Part shown: positions 7,954 through 16,748 of the stretch, piece after piece
How the letters are laid out: each line of letters opens with the position of its first letter
How positions within the stretch are numbered: the first letter of the stretch is position 1
DNA from: Amycolatopsis australiensis
GTDB taxonomy: Bacteria > Actinomycetota > Actinomycetes > Mycobacteriales > Pseudonocardiaceae
Length of the DNA: 64,000 nt
Reading direction: 5' to 3'
NCBI RefSeq assembly: GCF_900119165.1
Contig: NZ_FPJG01000006.1
Span: 5,518,001-5,582,000, forward strand
Translations under genes and position numbers: made by a program
Notes under the pieces: model-generated
The model's database searches: none
Told to the model about the DNA's origin: nothing
Seen by the model: the letters and a program-made list of their open reading frames with translations, nothing else

Positions 7954-10900
7954 CACCCGGAAGCGGTGTGGACGACGGCGCAGACGTCGGGGCGGCCCCA
8001 GGCCAGTTCCCGCAGCAGGCCGAGGGTGCCTTCCTCGGGATCGATCAGCTCGATGCCGCGGCGGGCGTAGTCGCGCATCAGCTCGGGCGTCACCATGCCG
8101 TCGTGCTCGCCGGTCGGCGCCCACGGTCCCCAGTGGACGGTCACCGCGCGCCCGGCGGGCCACCGGCGGCCGAGGGCTTCGAGTGCGTCGTTGGCGGCGG
8201 CGTAGTCGGCTTGGCCACGGTTGCCGAGTGCCGCGGCGATGCTGCCGAACAGGACCACGAACTTCGGCTCGCCCGGCAGGTCGGCGGTCGCTTCCAGGAG
8301 CGTCCCGGCACCGTCCACTTTGGTGCGGTAGACGCGGGCGAAGGACTCCGGTGCCTTCTCGGCGACGAGCTTGTCCTCGATCACGCCGGCGGCGTAGACG
8401 ATGCCGTCGAGCCGGCCGTGCTCGGCGTGGATCTCCTTGACGGCCCGGTGCACGGCTTCGGCGTCGAGCACGTCGACGGACTGGTAGCGCACCGGGCTGC
8501 CGAGGGCTTCGAGCTGCCGGAGGGTGGCCCTGACCTCGCGTTCGCCCTGGATGCGGCGAACGGCCCGTTCGATCTCGGCGGGGCGCTTGAGCCCGTCGGC
8601 GATGAGGGCGGCGCGGAGGTCCTGGGCGTCTTTCGCGTGCGGGTACTGGTCGTCGGCGGGCGGGACGGGTGTCCGGCCGAGCAGTTCGACGCGGCAGCGG
8701 GTGGCGCCGACGAGGGTTTCGGCGAACCGCGCGGTGATGCCCTTGGCGCCTCCGACGAGCAGGACGACGGACTGGCGGTCGAGCCCGATCGCGGCCGCTT
8801 CGGCCACGCCGTCCCCGGCGGGGCCGGCACCGCTGCGGCCGAGCAGCCCGAGGTCGGTTTCGACGGGCTTGAGCCCGGTGCGGGCGTCGCCGTCCCGGAT
8901 GACGACGGGTTCGCGGTCGGCGGTGGACAGTTCGGCGACGAAGCCGCGCGCGTCGGCGCCTTCGACGACCCGGGCGACCGTGCCGGGGTATTCGCGGGCG
9001 ACGCAGCGGTAGAAGCCGCGCAGACCATCGGCCGGTCCGGCGGTGAGCAGCCACCGAGGCTGCCCGGCGAGAGCGGCCTGATACAGCGGGAAGGCGGCGG
9101 GGAGGACGGGGTCGTTGCCGGGGAGGTGCAGGTAGCCGTCGAAGCCGGGCCGGACGTCGTGACCGGTTTCGACGTGGGCGCCGAGGGAGGTCAGCTCGGC
9201 GCGGACGGCCTCGGCGAAGGAGCCGGTTCCGAGCAGGAGAAACCGGCACCCGGCGACGTCGGGATCCGGGGTGGGGGCAAGGGCGGACTCGGCCATGAGG
9301 TACCGCCTGGGCGCGACGATGACGGGCCGCGGCTCGGCGTTCGGGACATGCCCGGTCGGCGCGGCACCCACGCCGCCCGTCCCGGTGCGGCCAGGGTCGT
9401 GCCCCTCCGGCGCGGCGCCGGCGCCTCCCAGCCCACCCGGCCCGGCATCCACCGGTTGCCGCTCGACCGGAGCTGGACTCGCCGCCGTCGGCGCAACCAG
9501 CAGCTCGGCGATCCCGGCCGCGGTGCGGGCCTTCGCGAGTTCCTCCACCTCACCAGCACCGAGGCGAGCGGTCAGCTCACCAGCGATCTCCGCGCGCTTG
9601 ATCGAGTCCACACTCAGATCGGCCTCCAGATCGAGGTCGGGTTCGATCATCTCCACCGGATAACCGGTCCGCTCCCCGATCACCCCCACCACCGTCTCCA
9701 GCACAGAGCGCCCCAAGGCCACATTCGGTGCGTCAGACGCAACCAAGGCGGCCTTCGGTGCGTCAGACGCAACCAGGGCCGCATTGGGGCGCTCGGCACC
9801 GATCAGCTCGACGATCCCAGCCGCCGTGCGGGCCTTCGCGAACTCCTCCACGTCACCGCCCGTCAGCCCCAGCCGGGACGCCAGCTCGCCCGCGATCTCG
9901 GCGCGCTTGATCGAGTCCACACTCAGATCGGCCTCCAGATCGAGATCCGGCTCGATCATCTCCACCGGATAACCGGTCCGCTCCCCGATCACCCCCACCA
10001 CCGTCTCCAGCACAGAGCGCCCCAAGGCCACATTCGGTGCGTCAGACGCAACCAAGGCGGCCTTCGGTGCGTCAGACGCAACCAAGGCCGCATTGGGGCG
10101 CTCGGGACCGGCGGGAGCGCCCAGGAAGCCCAGCAGCACGTCGCGCTGGGCCGCGATCATCTCGCGGCTCGTGCGCAGGAAGTCCGCCACCATCGCCTCC
10201 GACGTCGGCGCCTCCGCCGTCACGCCCAGCGACACCCGCTCCGCCGGACGCAAGGCGCCCGCCGGGATCGTGCCGTCCGCGGCTCGCAGCAGGTGGCCGT
10301 CCACCGTCCAGCCCGGGCGCTTCGGGCGCGACGCCGTCGCCGCGTCGACGGCGTCGCGCCCGCGGAACAGCCAGCCCGTCTCCACCGGCACTCCCGCCAC
10401 CGCCAGCTCCGCCAGCGCGTCCAGGAAACCAGGCAGGCCACGGCGGCCGCGCTCGAACCCGACCGTCCGATGCGGACGATCGCCGAGGATCGCGTCGACC
10501 TGCCCGGCCAGCACCGTCCCCGGCCCGGCCTCGACGAACACCCGCGCCCCGGCCGCGTACATCGCCTCGACCTGCTCGACGAACCGGACCGGCGCGCCCA
10601 GCTGCGCGGCCAGCTCGTCGCGGATGCCGTCCGGGTCGTCCGGGTACGGTCCCGCGGTCCGGTTGCCGTAGACCGGGACGGCGGTCCGCACCACGCCGAT
10701 GGCCTCCAGCGCCCGTCCGAACGCCTCCCCGGCCGGCGCGACCAGCGGGCTGTGGAACGCGCACGCGACCGGAATCCGCTTCGTACCGAGCCCGGCCGCA
10801 CGCAGCTGCGTCACCGCGGCCTCGACGTCGGGAGTCGGCCCGGAAATCACCGTCTGGCGCGGTGAGTTGTGGTTGGCCAAGACGACCCCGGACCCGGTCA

Positions 10901-13900
10901 GGACCGCGCGCACCTCGGCGGCCGACGCCGAGACCGCGGCCATCGCGCCGGGGTCGCCGTCCGGGATGGCGTCGACGATCGCGCCGGCGCGGGCGTGGCT
11001 GGCGTGCAGCAGCGCTTCCGGCGTCAACGCTCCGGCCGCGGCCAGCGCCGTCAGCTCGCCGTAGCTGTGGCCGCCGAGCATCGCGGGCCGGACGCCGGCG
11101 CGGCTCAGCAGCCGGAACGCGGCCAGCCCGGCGAGGCCGAGGGCCGGCTGGGCGACGCGGGTGTCGGTGACGCGCCCGGCCGCGGCCTGGCGCGCCGCCT
11201 CCCCGAACACCGCCGGGCCGAACACGACGTCGGCTGTCGGCGGGTCCAGCCGCAGGAACCGCTGCAGCTCCGGGAAGGTGACGAACAGTTCCGCGAACAT
11301 GCCCGGCCGCTGGCTGCCCTGGCCCGGGAACAGCACGGCGACCTCGCCGGGCTCGTCCTCGCCGGCGAGATACACGCCTGGCGCAGGCTCACCAGCCAAC
11401 GCCTTGCGCAGCACCGTAACCAGATCGTCCACAGTGGATGCGACGACAGCCAGCCGGACTCGGCCACCGGCCGCCTCCGTTCGCCGCGACGCGCTCAGGG
11501 CGAGGTCTCGCAGCCGCCACGGCTCGTGGCCCGCCGGAACTTCCGAGGCCAGTGCCAGCAGTGCCCGCGCCGCGGACTCCGTCGTGAAGGTGAACAGCTC
11601 CGCGGGCCACTCGTCGCCGGCCTGGGCGGGCGGCAGGCCGCCGTCGTATGCGCCGAGCACGACGTGGAAGTTGGTGCCGCCGAAGCCGAACGCGCTGACA
11701 CCCGCGATGCGTTCCGCCGGCGGGGCGGCCCACGGCTGGGCCGCCGACTGGAACACGAACGGGCTGGTGGCGGGGTCCCACGCCGGGTTCGGTGCCGACA
11801 GGTGCAGGGTCGGCGGCTTGACGCCGGTGTGCAGCGCGAGCGCGGTCTTGATCAGCCCGGCGAGCCCGGCGGCGCACTTGGTGTGCCCGATCTGCGACTT
11901 CACCGACCCGATCGTGCAGCCACCGGGTGCGGCGCCGGCCTCGGTGAACACCTTGGTCAGCGTCGCCAGCTCGGTCCGGTCGCCGACCACGGTGCCGGTG
12001 CCGTGCGCCTCGACGAGCCCGACGCGCGCCGGCGAAACACCGGCGTTGCGGTAGGCGCGGGTCAGCGCGGTGTGCTGCCCTTCCGGCCGCGGCGCGGTGA
12101 GCCCCAGCGCGCGGCCGTCGGAAGCCGCGCCGACGCCCTTGATCACCGCGTACACGCGGTCGCCGTCGCGCTCGGCGTCGGCGAGCCGCTTCAGGGCGAC
12201 GCAGGCGACGCCTTCACCGAGGGCGATCCCGTCCGCCGCGCTGTCGAACGTCGCCGACCGGCCGGTCGGCGAGAGCGCGTGCGCCGAGGCGAACAGCAGG
12301 TAGTCGTTGATGCCGTTGTGCAGGTCCGCGCCGCCGCAGAGGACCAGGTCGCTGGTGCCGGCGGCCAGCTCCTTGCAGGCGACGTCGACCGCGGTCAGCG
12401 AGGACGCGCACGCGGCGTCGACCGTGTAGTTCGCGCCGCCCAGGTCGAGCCGGTTGGCGATCCGGCCCGCGATGACGTTGGCGAGCACGCCCGGGAACGA
12501 GTCCTCGGTGATCCGCGGCAGCCGCTCGTCCAGTTCGGACGGCAGTTCGCCCACATAGGACGGCAGCACGGTCCGCAGGGTCATCGCGTTGGACAGGTCG
12601 CTGCCCGCCTCCGCGCCGAACACGACCGACGTGCGGGCCCGGTCGAACGCGCGGCCGGCGTAGCCCGCGTCGGCCAGCGCGCGGTGCGCGGCCTCCAGTG
12701 CCAGCAGCTGCACGGGTTCGATGCTGGCCAGCGACGACGGCGGGATGCCGTAGCGCAGCGGGTCGAAGCCGATCTCCGGCAGGAACCCGCCCCAGCGCGA
12801 CGGCGTCCGCTCGCCCTGGCCTTCGGGGTCGTAGTAGAGCGCGGTGTCCCAGCGCTGCGGCGGGACCTCGGTGACCGCGTCGGTGCCGGCCAGGACGTTC
12901 GCCCAGAACGTGGCCAGGTCGGGCGCCTGCGGGAACATGCAGGCCATCCCGACGATGGCGATGTCCAGCGGCGCGGGCGCGGGCGGTTCCGGCGTCACGG
13001 CGCCGAAGGCGGCGGCCCGCTCGCGCAGGAACGCGGCGGCACCCTCGCCGACCGCGGTGTGCAGGTCGGCGATCGTGGTGACGGCCGAGCGCAGCACGGC
13101 GACTTCGCCCGCCATGAACATGCCTTCGGCGAGCTGGCGGTCCTCGCCGACGTCGCGCAGCTCGTCGCCGACGCGTTCGACGCCCTTGCTGGCCAGCCGG
13201 AGCCGGCCCACGTTCAGCTGTTCCAGCTGCTCCCACGCGTCACGGCTCGGCACGCCGCGCTCGGCGAGCTGCGCCTTGAGCGCTGCGTACTCCTCGGTGA
13301 ACGGGCTGCGGACGCAGCGGGTGGCGTGCCCCGGCGCGGTTTCCAGCAGGTCGGTGTGCCGGGCGGCGAGCAGCTGCCGCTGGAACCCGGGCAGCACCGC
13401 GCCGGCTCCGACGGCCTCGCGCGTGAACAGGTAGGCGGTGCCCATCAGCACGCCGGCGGCGGCGCCGCGCGCGGCCACCGGGGCGGCGAGGGCGGCGACC
13501 ATCGCGGCCGACCGCGCGTCGTGGATCCCGCCGGCGAACAGCAGCTGCAGGTCCGCGGCCGCGTCCGGCGCGGCCGCGAGGAAATCGGCGAGGACGCCGA
13601 GCTGCGCCTCCCACAACGGGAAGCTGCTGCGAGGCCCGACGTGGCCACCGCACTCCGCGCCTTCGAAGACGAACTTGCGGGCTCCGGCCTCGAGGAACTG
13701 CTTGAGCAGCCCGGGTGAGGGCACGTGGAGGAACGTCGCGATCCCGGCGTCTTCCAGAGCCGCGGCCTGGGCCGGGCGGCCGCCGGCGATGATCGCGTGC
13801 GAGGGCCGCAGCTCGCGGATCACCGCCAGCTGCGCGGCCTTGACGTCTTCGGCGGCGAAGCCCAGCACGCCGACGCCCCAGGGTGCGCCGCCGACGGCTT

Positions 13901-14870
13901 CGCGGGTCCGCTCCAGCACGTCACGGGTCTGCTGCGGGCCGGACAGGGCCAGCGCGACGAACGGGAGCGCCCCGGCCGCGGCGACTTCGGCGGCGAACGC
14001 GGGCTGGTCGCTGACGCGGGTCATCGGGCCCTGCGCGATCGGCAGCGCGGTCCCGAGCGCGCGGCTGCCCGCGGTGCCGGGGCCCAGCACCGGGGTTTCG
14101 CCGCGCAGCGCTTCGCCGACGGCGTCGGCGATCCCGCGGACCGCCGCGGTCACCGTGCCCCAGCGGTCGCGGAACCGGGCGGCGAGGAAGACGTCCTGGC
14201 CCGCTTCGACGGGTTCGGCGCCGCGGCGGGCCAGCACGCGCACGCCGTCGACGACGGTCGTCTCGGAGCCGTCGAGCCCGGTCAGGCCGGCGGTCAGCCT
14301 CGCCGGGAGCTCGGCTTCCGGCAGCAGCGCGAGCTGGGTGTCGACGACGACCCCGGCCGCGCCGCCGGCGACCGCGGCCGCGGCGGTGTGCGGGCCGATC
14401 CCGCCGGCGGCCCACACGGGGACGTCGAGGGTTTCGTCGGCCAGCAGCGCCTGGAGCAACACGAACGTGCTGAGGTCACCCGTCCGGCCGCCGCATTCGT
14501 GACCGCGCGCGATCAAGCCGTGGGCACCGCCGGCGACGGCCCGGGCGGCCGACGCCGCGCTGCCGACTTCGGCCAGCACCCGCCGTCCCGGGAAGTCCCG
14601 CGCGGTGCACGGCGTGTCTTCGGTCAGCAGGACGGTCGCCGCGGCCTCCGGCAGGTCCACCGCCGAGCGCGTCAAGCGGACACCGAATACCGGGACGTTC
14701 CACTCGCCGAGCAGGGCGAGCTCTTCGCCGGCGGCACCGCCGGTCAGGTCGAGCACGCCGAGCCCGCCGCCGCGCGCGGCGGCCGCGACGCCGCGTGCCG
14801 ACGGCCACCGCAACGGCGACACGGCGACGACCAGGTCGGCCGATCCGCGGTCGGCTTTCGAGACACGCAT
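7950..14870 (-). CDS. PfaD/PfaA-like synthase: (NMO-type reductase)x2-KS-AT-ACP-ACP-KR
   Basis: 2306 aa from an ATG at 14870, preceded by a GGAG site. Residues 10-240 and 275-530 are two flavin nitronate-monooxygenase/PfaD-like barrels (HECGGRTG near 124; EGAECGGHVGP near 405). They probably form the enoyl reductase. KS follows at about 636-1070 (Cys821 in VDAACASS, His956, His996), then AT at about 1178-1470 (Ser1269 in GHSYGEL). Two nearly identical ACPs have LSVDSIKRAE sites at Ser1653 and Ser1756. A large KR ends the protein (GGAKGI; ADYAAANDALEAL). KS-AT-ACP-ACP-KR is the order of PfaA in polyunsaturated fatty acid synthases, but the terminal DH is missing here and is supplied by the next protein. 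Each ACP is preceded by a linker (about 1592-1616 and 1693-1719) encoded by a 30-bp-unit repeat element. First gene of the operon. Confidence 0.9.
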   Translation of the reverse strand: MRVSKADRGSADLVVAVSPLRWPSARGVAAAARGGGLGVLDLTGGAAGEELALLGEWNVPVFGVRLTRSAVDLPEAAATVLLTEDTPCTARDFPGRRVLAEVGSAASAARAVAGGAHGLIARGHECGGRTGDLSTFVLLQALLADETLDVPVWAAGGIGPHTAAAAVAGGAAGVVVDTQLALLPEAELPARLTAGLTGLDGSETTVVDGVRVLARRGAEPVEAGQDVFLAARFRDRWGTVTAAVRGIADAVGEALRGETPVLGPGTAGSRALGTALPIAQGPMTRVSDQPAFAAEVAAAGALPFVALALSGPQQTRDVLERTREAVGGAPWGVGVLGFAAEDVKAAQLAVIRELRPSHAIIAGGRPAQAAALEDAGIATFLHVPSPGLLKQFLEAGARKFVFEGAECGGHVGPRSSFPLWEAQLGVLADFLAAAPDAAADLQLLFAGGIHDARSAAMVAALAAPVAARGAAAGVLMGTAYLFTREAVGAGAVLPGFQRQLLAARHTDLLETAPGHATRCVRSPFTEEYAALKAQLAERGVPSRDAWEQLEQLNVGRLRLASKGVERVGDELRDVGEDRQLAEGMFMAGEVAVLRSAVTTIADLHTAVGEGAAAFLRERAAAFGAVTPEPPAPAPLDIAIVGMACMFPQAPDLATFWANVLAGTDAVTEVPPQRWDTALYYDPEGQGERTPSRWGGFLPEIGFDPLRYGIPPSSLASIEPVQLLALEAAHRALADAGYAGRAFDRARTSVVFGAEAGSDLSNAMTLRTVLPSYVGELPSELDERLPRITEDSFPGVLANVIAGRIANRLDLGGANYTVDAACASSLTAVDVACKELAAGTSDLVLCGGADLHNGINDYLLFASAHALSPTGRSATFDSAADGIALGEGVACVALKRLADAERDGDRVYAVIKGVGAASDGRALGLTAPRPEGQHTALTRAYRNAGVSPARVGLVEAHGTGTVVGDRTELATLTKVFTEAGAAPGGCTIGSVKSQIGHTKCAAGLAGLIKTALALHTGVKPPTLHLSAPNPAWDPATSPFVFQSAAQPWAAPPAERIAGVSAFGFGGTNFHVVLGAYDGGLPPAQAGDEWPAELFTFTTESAARALLALASEVPAGHEPWRLRDLALSASRRTEAAGGRVRLAVVASTVDDLVTVLRKALAGEPAPGVYLAGEDEPGEVAVLFPGQGSQRPGMFAELFVTFPELQRFLRLDPPTADVVFGPAVFGEAARQAAAGRVTDTRVAQPALGLAGLAAFRLLSRAGVRPAMLGGHSYGELTALAAAGALTPEALLHASHARAGAIVDAIPDGDPGAMAAVSASAAEVRAVLTGSGVVLANHNSPRQTVISGPTPDVEAAVTQLRAAGLGTKRIPVACAFHSPLVAPAGEAFGRALEAIGVVRTAVPVYGNRTAGPYPDDPDGIRDELAAQLGAPVRFVEQVEAMYAAGARVFVEAGPGTVLAGQVDAILGDRPHRTVGFERGRRGLPGFLDALAELAVAGVPVETGWLFRGRDAVDAATASRPKRPGWTVDGHLLRAADGTIPAGALRPAERVSLGVTAEAPTSEAMVADFLRTSREMIAAQRDVLLGFLGAPAGPERPNAALVASDAPKAALVASDAPNVALGRSVLETVVGVIGERTGYPVEMIEPDLDLEADLSVDSIKRAEIAGELASRLGLTGGDVEEFAKARTAAGIVELIGAERPNAALVASDAPKAALVASDAPNVALGRSVLETVVGVIGERTGYPVEMIEPDLDLEADLSVDSIKRAEIAGELTARLGAGEVEELAKARTAAGIAELLVAPTAASPAPVERQPVDAGPGGLGGAGAAPEGHDPGRTGTGGVGAAPTGHVPNAEPRPVIVAPRRYLMAESALAPTPDPDVAGCRFLLLGTGSFAEAVRAELTSLGAHVETGHDVRPGFDGYLHLPGNDPVLPAAFPLYQAALAGQPRWLLTAGPADGLRGFYRCVAREYPGTVARVVEGADARGFVAELSTADREPVVIRDGDARTGLKPVETDLGLLGRSGAGPAGDGVAEAAAIGLDRQSVVLLVGGAKGITARFAETLVGATRCRVELLGRTPVPPADDQYPHAKDAQDLRAALIADGLKRPAEIERAVRRIQGEREVRATLRQLEALGSPVRYQSVDVLDAEAVHRAVKEIHAEHGRLDGIVYAAGVIEDKLVAEKAPESFARVYRTKVDGAGTLLEATADLPGEPKFVVLFGSIAAALGNRGQADYAAANDALEALGRRWPAGRAVTVHWGPWAPTGEHDGMVTPELMRDYARRGIELIDPEEGTLGLLRELAWGRPDVCAVVHTASGW
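9706..9794. repeat. 30-bp-unit palindromic repeat element, copy between ACP1 and ACP2
   Basis: 89 bp bounded by inverted ends (GAGCGCCCC at the left, GGGGCGCTC at the right). It contains two units of about 30 bp, each with the odd-centred palindrome TGCGTCAGACGCA flanked by CTTCGG and ACCAAGG. In the synthase frame each unit encodes ten residues (AALVASDAPK). The same element occurs outside coding sequence at 23951-24069. Confidence 0.85.
10015..10103. repeat. 30-bp-unit palindromic repeat element, copy before ACP1
   Basis: Identical organisation to the copy 309 bp away: inverted ends GAGCGCCCC / GGGGCGCTC and two 30-bp units with TGCGTCAGACGCA cores. It encodes the Ala/Val/Ser/Asp/Pro-rich linker between the AT-side helices and ACP1. 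Confidence 0.85.
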
Positions 14871-15590
14871 GGGAACTCCGCTACGCACGAAAGAGTGATG
14901 GCAACGGGGTGTACTTAAGCGGGTTCCGGCCGTCGTCGTCAACAACCCACGACATTTTCGTCTCGCCGGTTCAGAAAATGCGGGATCGACCAGCCCGGGG
15001 ACGCAAGAATTTAACGTCGCCGTCACGTTCCACGCGCCGGGAAGCCCGCCGCGGGGGCGGGACCTGCGGTCCGTGTGCCACACACCTCCGGATGGGGCAA
15101 GCCATTTCAGCCACTGGACGCAGTGCGGCTGATCACACCGGACCACGGCGTCCGGCGGGCGTCGCCTTTTCCCGGGCAGCACAAAAGGCCGTGGCGGCGA
15201 AACCGGCCACGACTCGTCAGCACGCCCGGCAGGAGGCGAATCGACGGAATTCCGGATTGCCCGGCACACATTGTTCCCGCGCTTTTCCCGACCGGCGCCG
15301 ACCCGCTCCCCGGAACCGCTCCTTTCGCCTTCCCCGCGACCGATCCGTCCACTGTGGATTTGCGGACGCCCCGGATTCGCCGTGCTCACCGGAGGCGAAC
15401 CGGGCGACCCCGCGCTCCCCCACCGGCCGCGGCCCGCCCGGCGAGCGGGGCGACTGCGGGTATTCAGCCGGACACCATGGGTACCTCCAGTCCCGTGCCC
15501 TACGGGTTTTCGACAAGAATTTTCCACTCTTCGATGACAGGTTTTCCCTAGAAGAAGCTGAAAGCGATTCGCGTACCGATCGGTAGCAGT
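14871..15590. other. 720-bp intergenic region, no supported gene
   Basis: This stretch separates the synthase operon from the divergent PLP-enzyme operon. Open frames exist on both strands, but none has a ribosome site, a recognisable product or actinobacterial third-position bias. The part next to the synthase start (about 14900-15010) is relatively AT-rich and is the likely promoter region. I see no clear -35/-10 pair and no strong inverted repeat there. Confidence 0.55.
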
Positions 15591-15622
15591 GGACAGATCG
15601 TCTATGCTTTGACGTACTGTCC
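15591..15622. promoter_or_regulatory. probable operator of the PLP-enzyme/DauR-like operon
   Basis: A symmetric inverted repeat: GGACAG-2 bp-CGTC, 8-bp centre, GACG-2 bp-CTGTCC. The arms match at 10 of 12 positions. The centre includes a TATGCT -10-like hexamer. It ends 16 bases before the proposed GTG start of the PLP enzyme, so bound repressor would block initiation. The downstream regulator is the obvious candidate ligand. Confidence 0.6.
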
Positions 15623-15638
15623 AAGCGTGGAGGTGGCT

Positions 15639-16748
15639 GTGGAGTACTGGTACGCCGACGAGCGTTCGTGGACGCGTTACCCGGGCGACCCGCTCCGCTG
15701 GCGCGGCGACGACGGGGCGCCGTTGACGGTCACTCCGCTCACCGGTCTGCGACCCGGCGACGTCGACACGGGAGTCCGGTCGCTCTGGCGCTACCGGGCC
15801 GCCCTCCCCGGCGACCTGCGCCCGGTCTCGCTCGGCGAGGGCTGCACGCCGCTGGTGCCGCGGCCGTGGGGCGAGGGCGACGTGCGGTTCAAGCTCGAGT
15901 GGTTCAGCCCGACCGGCAGCTTCAAGGACCGCGGGTCGAGCGTGATGATCTCCGCGCTGGCGGCCGCCGGTGTCACGGAGCTGCTGGAGGACAGCTCCGG
16001 CAACGGCGGCTCGTCGGTGGCGGCCTACAGCGCGGCCGCCGGGATCGCGGCGACCGTGCTGGCGCCGGAGGACACGTCACCGGCGAAGGTGCTGCAGGCC
16101 CGCGCGTACGGCGCGACCGTCGAGCTGGTGCCCGGGACACGCGACGACACCGCCGCGGAAGCCGTCCGCCGGTCGGCGCGGACGACGTACGCCAGCCACA
16201 ACTGGCACCCCTTCTTCCTGCAGGGCACCAAGACACTGGCGTACGAGCTGTGGGAGGACCTCGGCTTCCGCGCGCCGGACGCGATCGTCACGGTGGCCGG
16301 CGCGGGCAGCATCGTGCTCGGCTGCGACCTCGGGTTCGGCGAGCTGCTGGCCGCCGGGTCGATCGCGCGGCGGCCGCGCCTGCTCGTCGCGCAGCCGCGC
16401 AACTGCTCCCCGCTCGACGCCGCGTTCCACGACCGGCAGCCGCCGCCGTTCGCCCTGACGGTGGCCGAGGGCACGGCGATCCGGCAGCCGGTGCGGCTGC
16501 CGGAGGTCGTCGCGGCGATCCGCCGGTCGGGTGGCGACACCGCGGCCGTCACCGAGGACGCCATCGCCGCGGCGGCCCGCCGGCTGGCGTCGCTGGGTCT
16601 CTACGCGGAGCCGACCAGCGCGACCGCCGCCGCGGCCGTCGACGTCTTCCGCGCGCGGGGCGCGATCCGGCCGGGCGAGACGACGGTCGTCGTGCTCACC
16701 GGATCCGGCTTGAAGGCGGCCGACAAGCTGCGGGAGCTGATCGGATGA
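15639..16748 (+). CDS. fold-type II PLP enzyme, threonine-synthase-like
   Basis: 369 aa from a GTG at 15639, chosen because a GGAGG site lies five bases upstream; TTG at 15609 or GTG at 15627 or 15633 are in frame but less well placed. The PLP lysine is Lys96 in PTGSFKDRGSS, the hallmark of threonine synthase and related dehydratases. An SSGNGG phosphate loop follows (about 118-124), and a Gly/Ser-rich C-terminal TGSGLKAADK binds the cofactor. Stand-alone threonine synthase is possible. However, translational coupling to a DauR-like regulator and the operator argue for an inducible catabolic lyase or dehydratase acting on an amino acid. Substrate unknown. Confidence 0.75.
   Translation: MEYWYADERSWTRYPGDPLRWRGDDGAPLTVTPLTGLRPGDVDTGVRSLWRYRAALPGDLRPVSLGEGCTPLVPRPWGEGDVRFKLEWFSPTGSFKDRGSSVMISALAAAGVTELLEDSSGNGGSSVAAYSAAAGIAATVLAPEDTSPAKVLQARAYGATVELVPGTRDDTAAEAVRRSARTTYASHNWHPFFLQGTKTLAYELWEDLGFRAPDAIVTVAGAGSIVLGCDLGFGELLAAGSIARRPRLLVAQPRNCSPLDAAFHDRQPPPFALTVAEGTAIRQPVRLPEVVAAIRRSGGDTAAVTEDAIAAAARRLASLGLYAEPTSATAAAAVDVFRARGAIRPGETTVVVLTGSGLKAADKLRELIG

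Larger units (their letters stand above)
9486..10103 (-). repeat. tandem 309-bp duplication (repeat linker plus ACP)
   Basis: Two copies of a 309-bp (103-codon) unit lie head to tail inside the large synthase gene, at about 9795-10103 and 9486-9794. Each consists of the 89-bp repeat-element linker followed by an ACP domain. The copies are almost identical over the linker and the first two thirds of the ACP. They diverge in the last ACP helix (residues after GELASRLG versus GELTARLG). This indicates recent duplication or gene conversion of linker and ACP as one block. Confidence 0.85.

Noticed and set aside
4054..13718. Several long plus-strand open frames (800-960 codons) opposite the two synthase genes
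   Set aside because: Composition is shadow-like (Arg/Gly/Ala/Pro runs), with no ribosome sites or family motifs. The minus strand carries complete KS/AT/ACP/KR catalytic motifs.
14871..15638. Possible small genes in the spacer between the synthase operon and the PLP enzyme
   Set aside because: Open frames there on both strands have no ribosome sites, no recognisable domains and no consistent codon bias.
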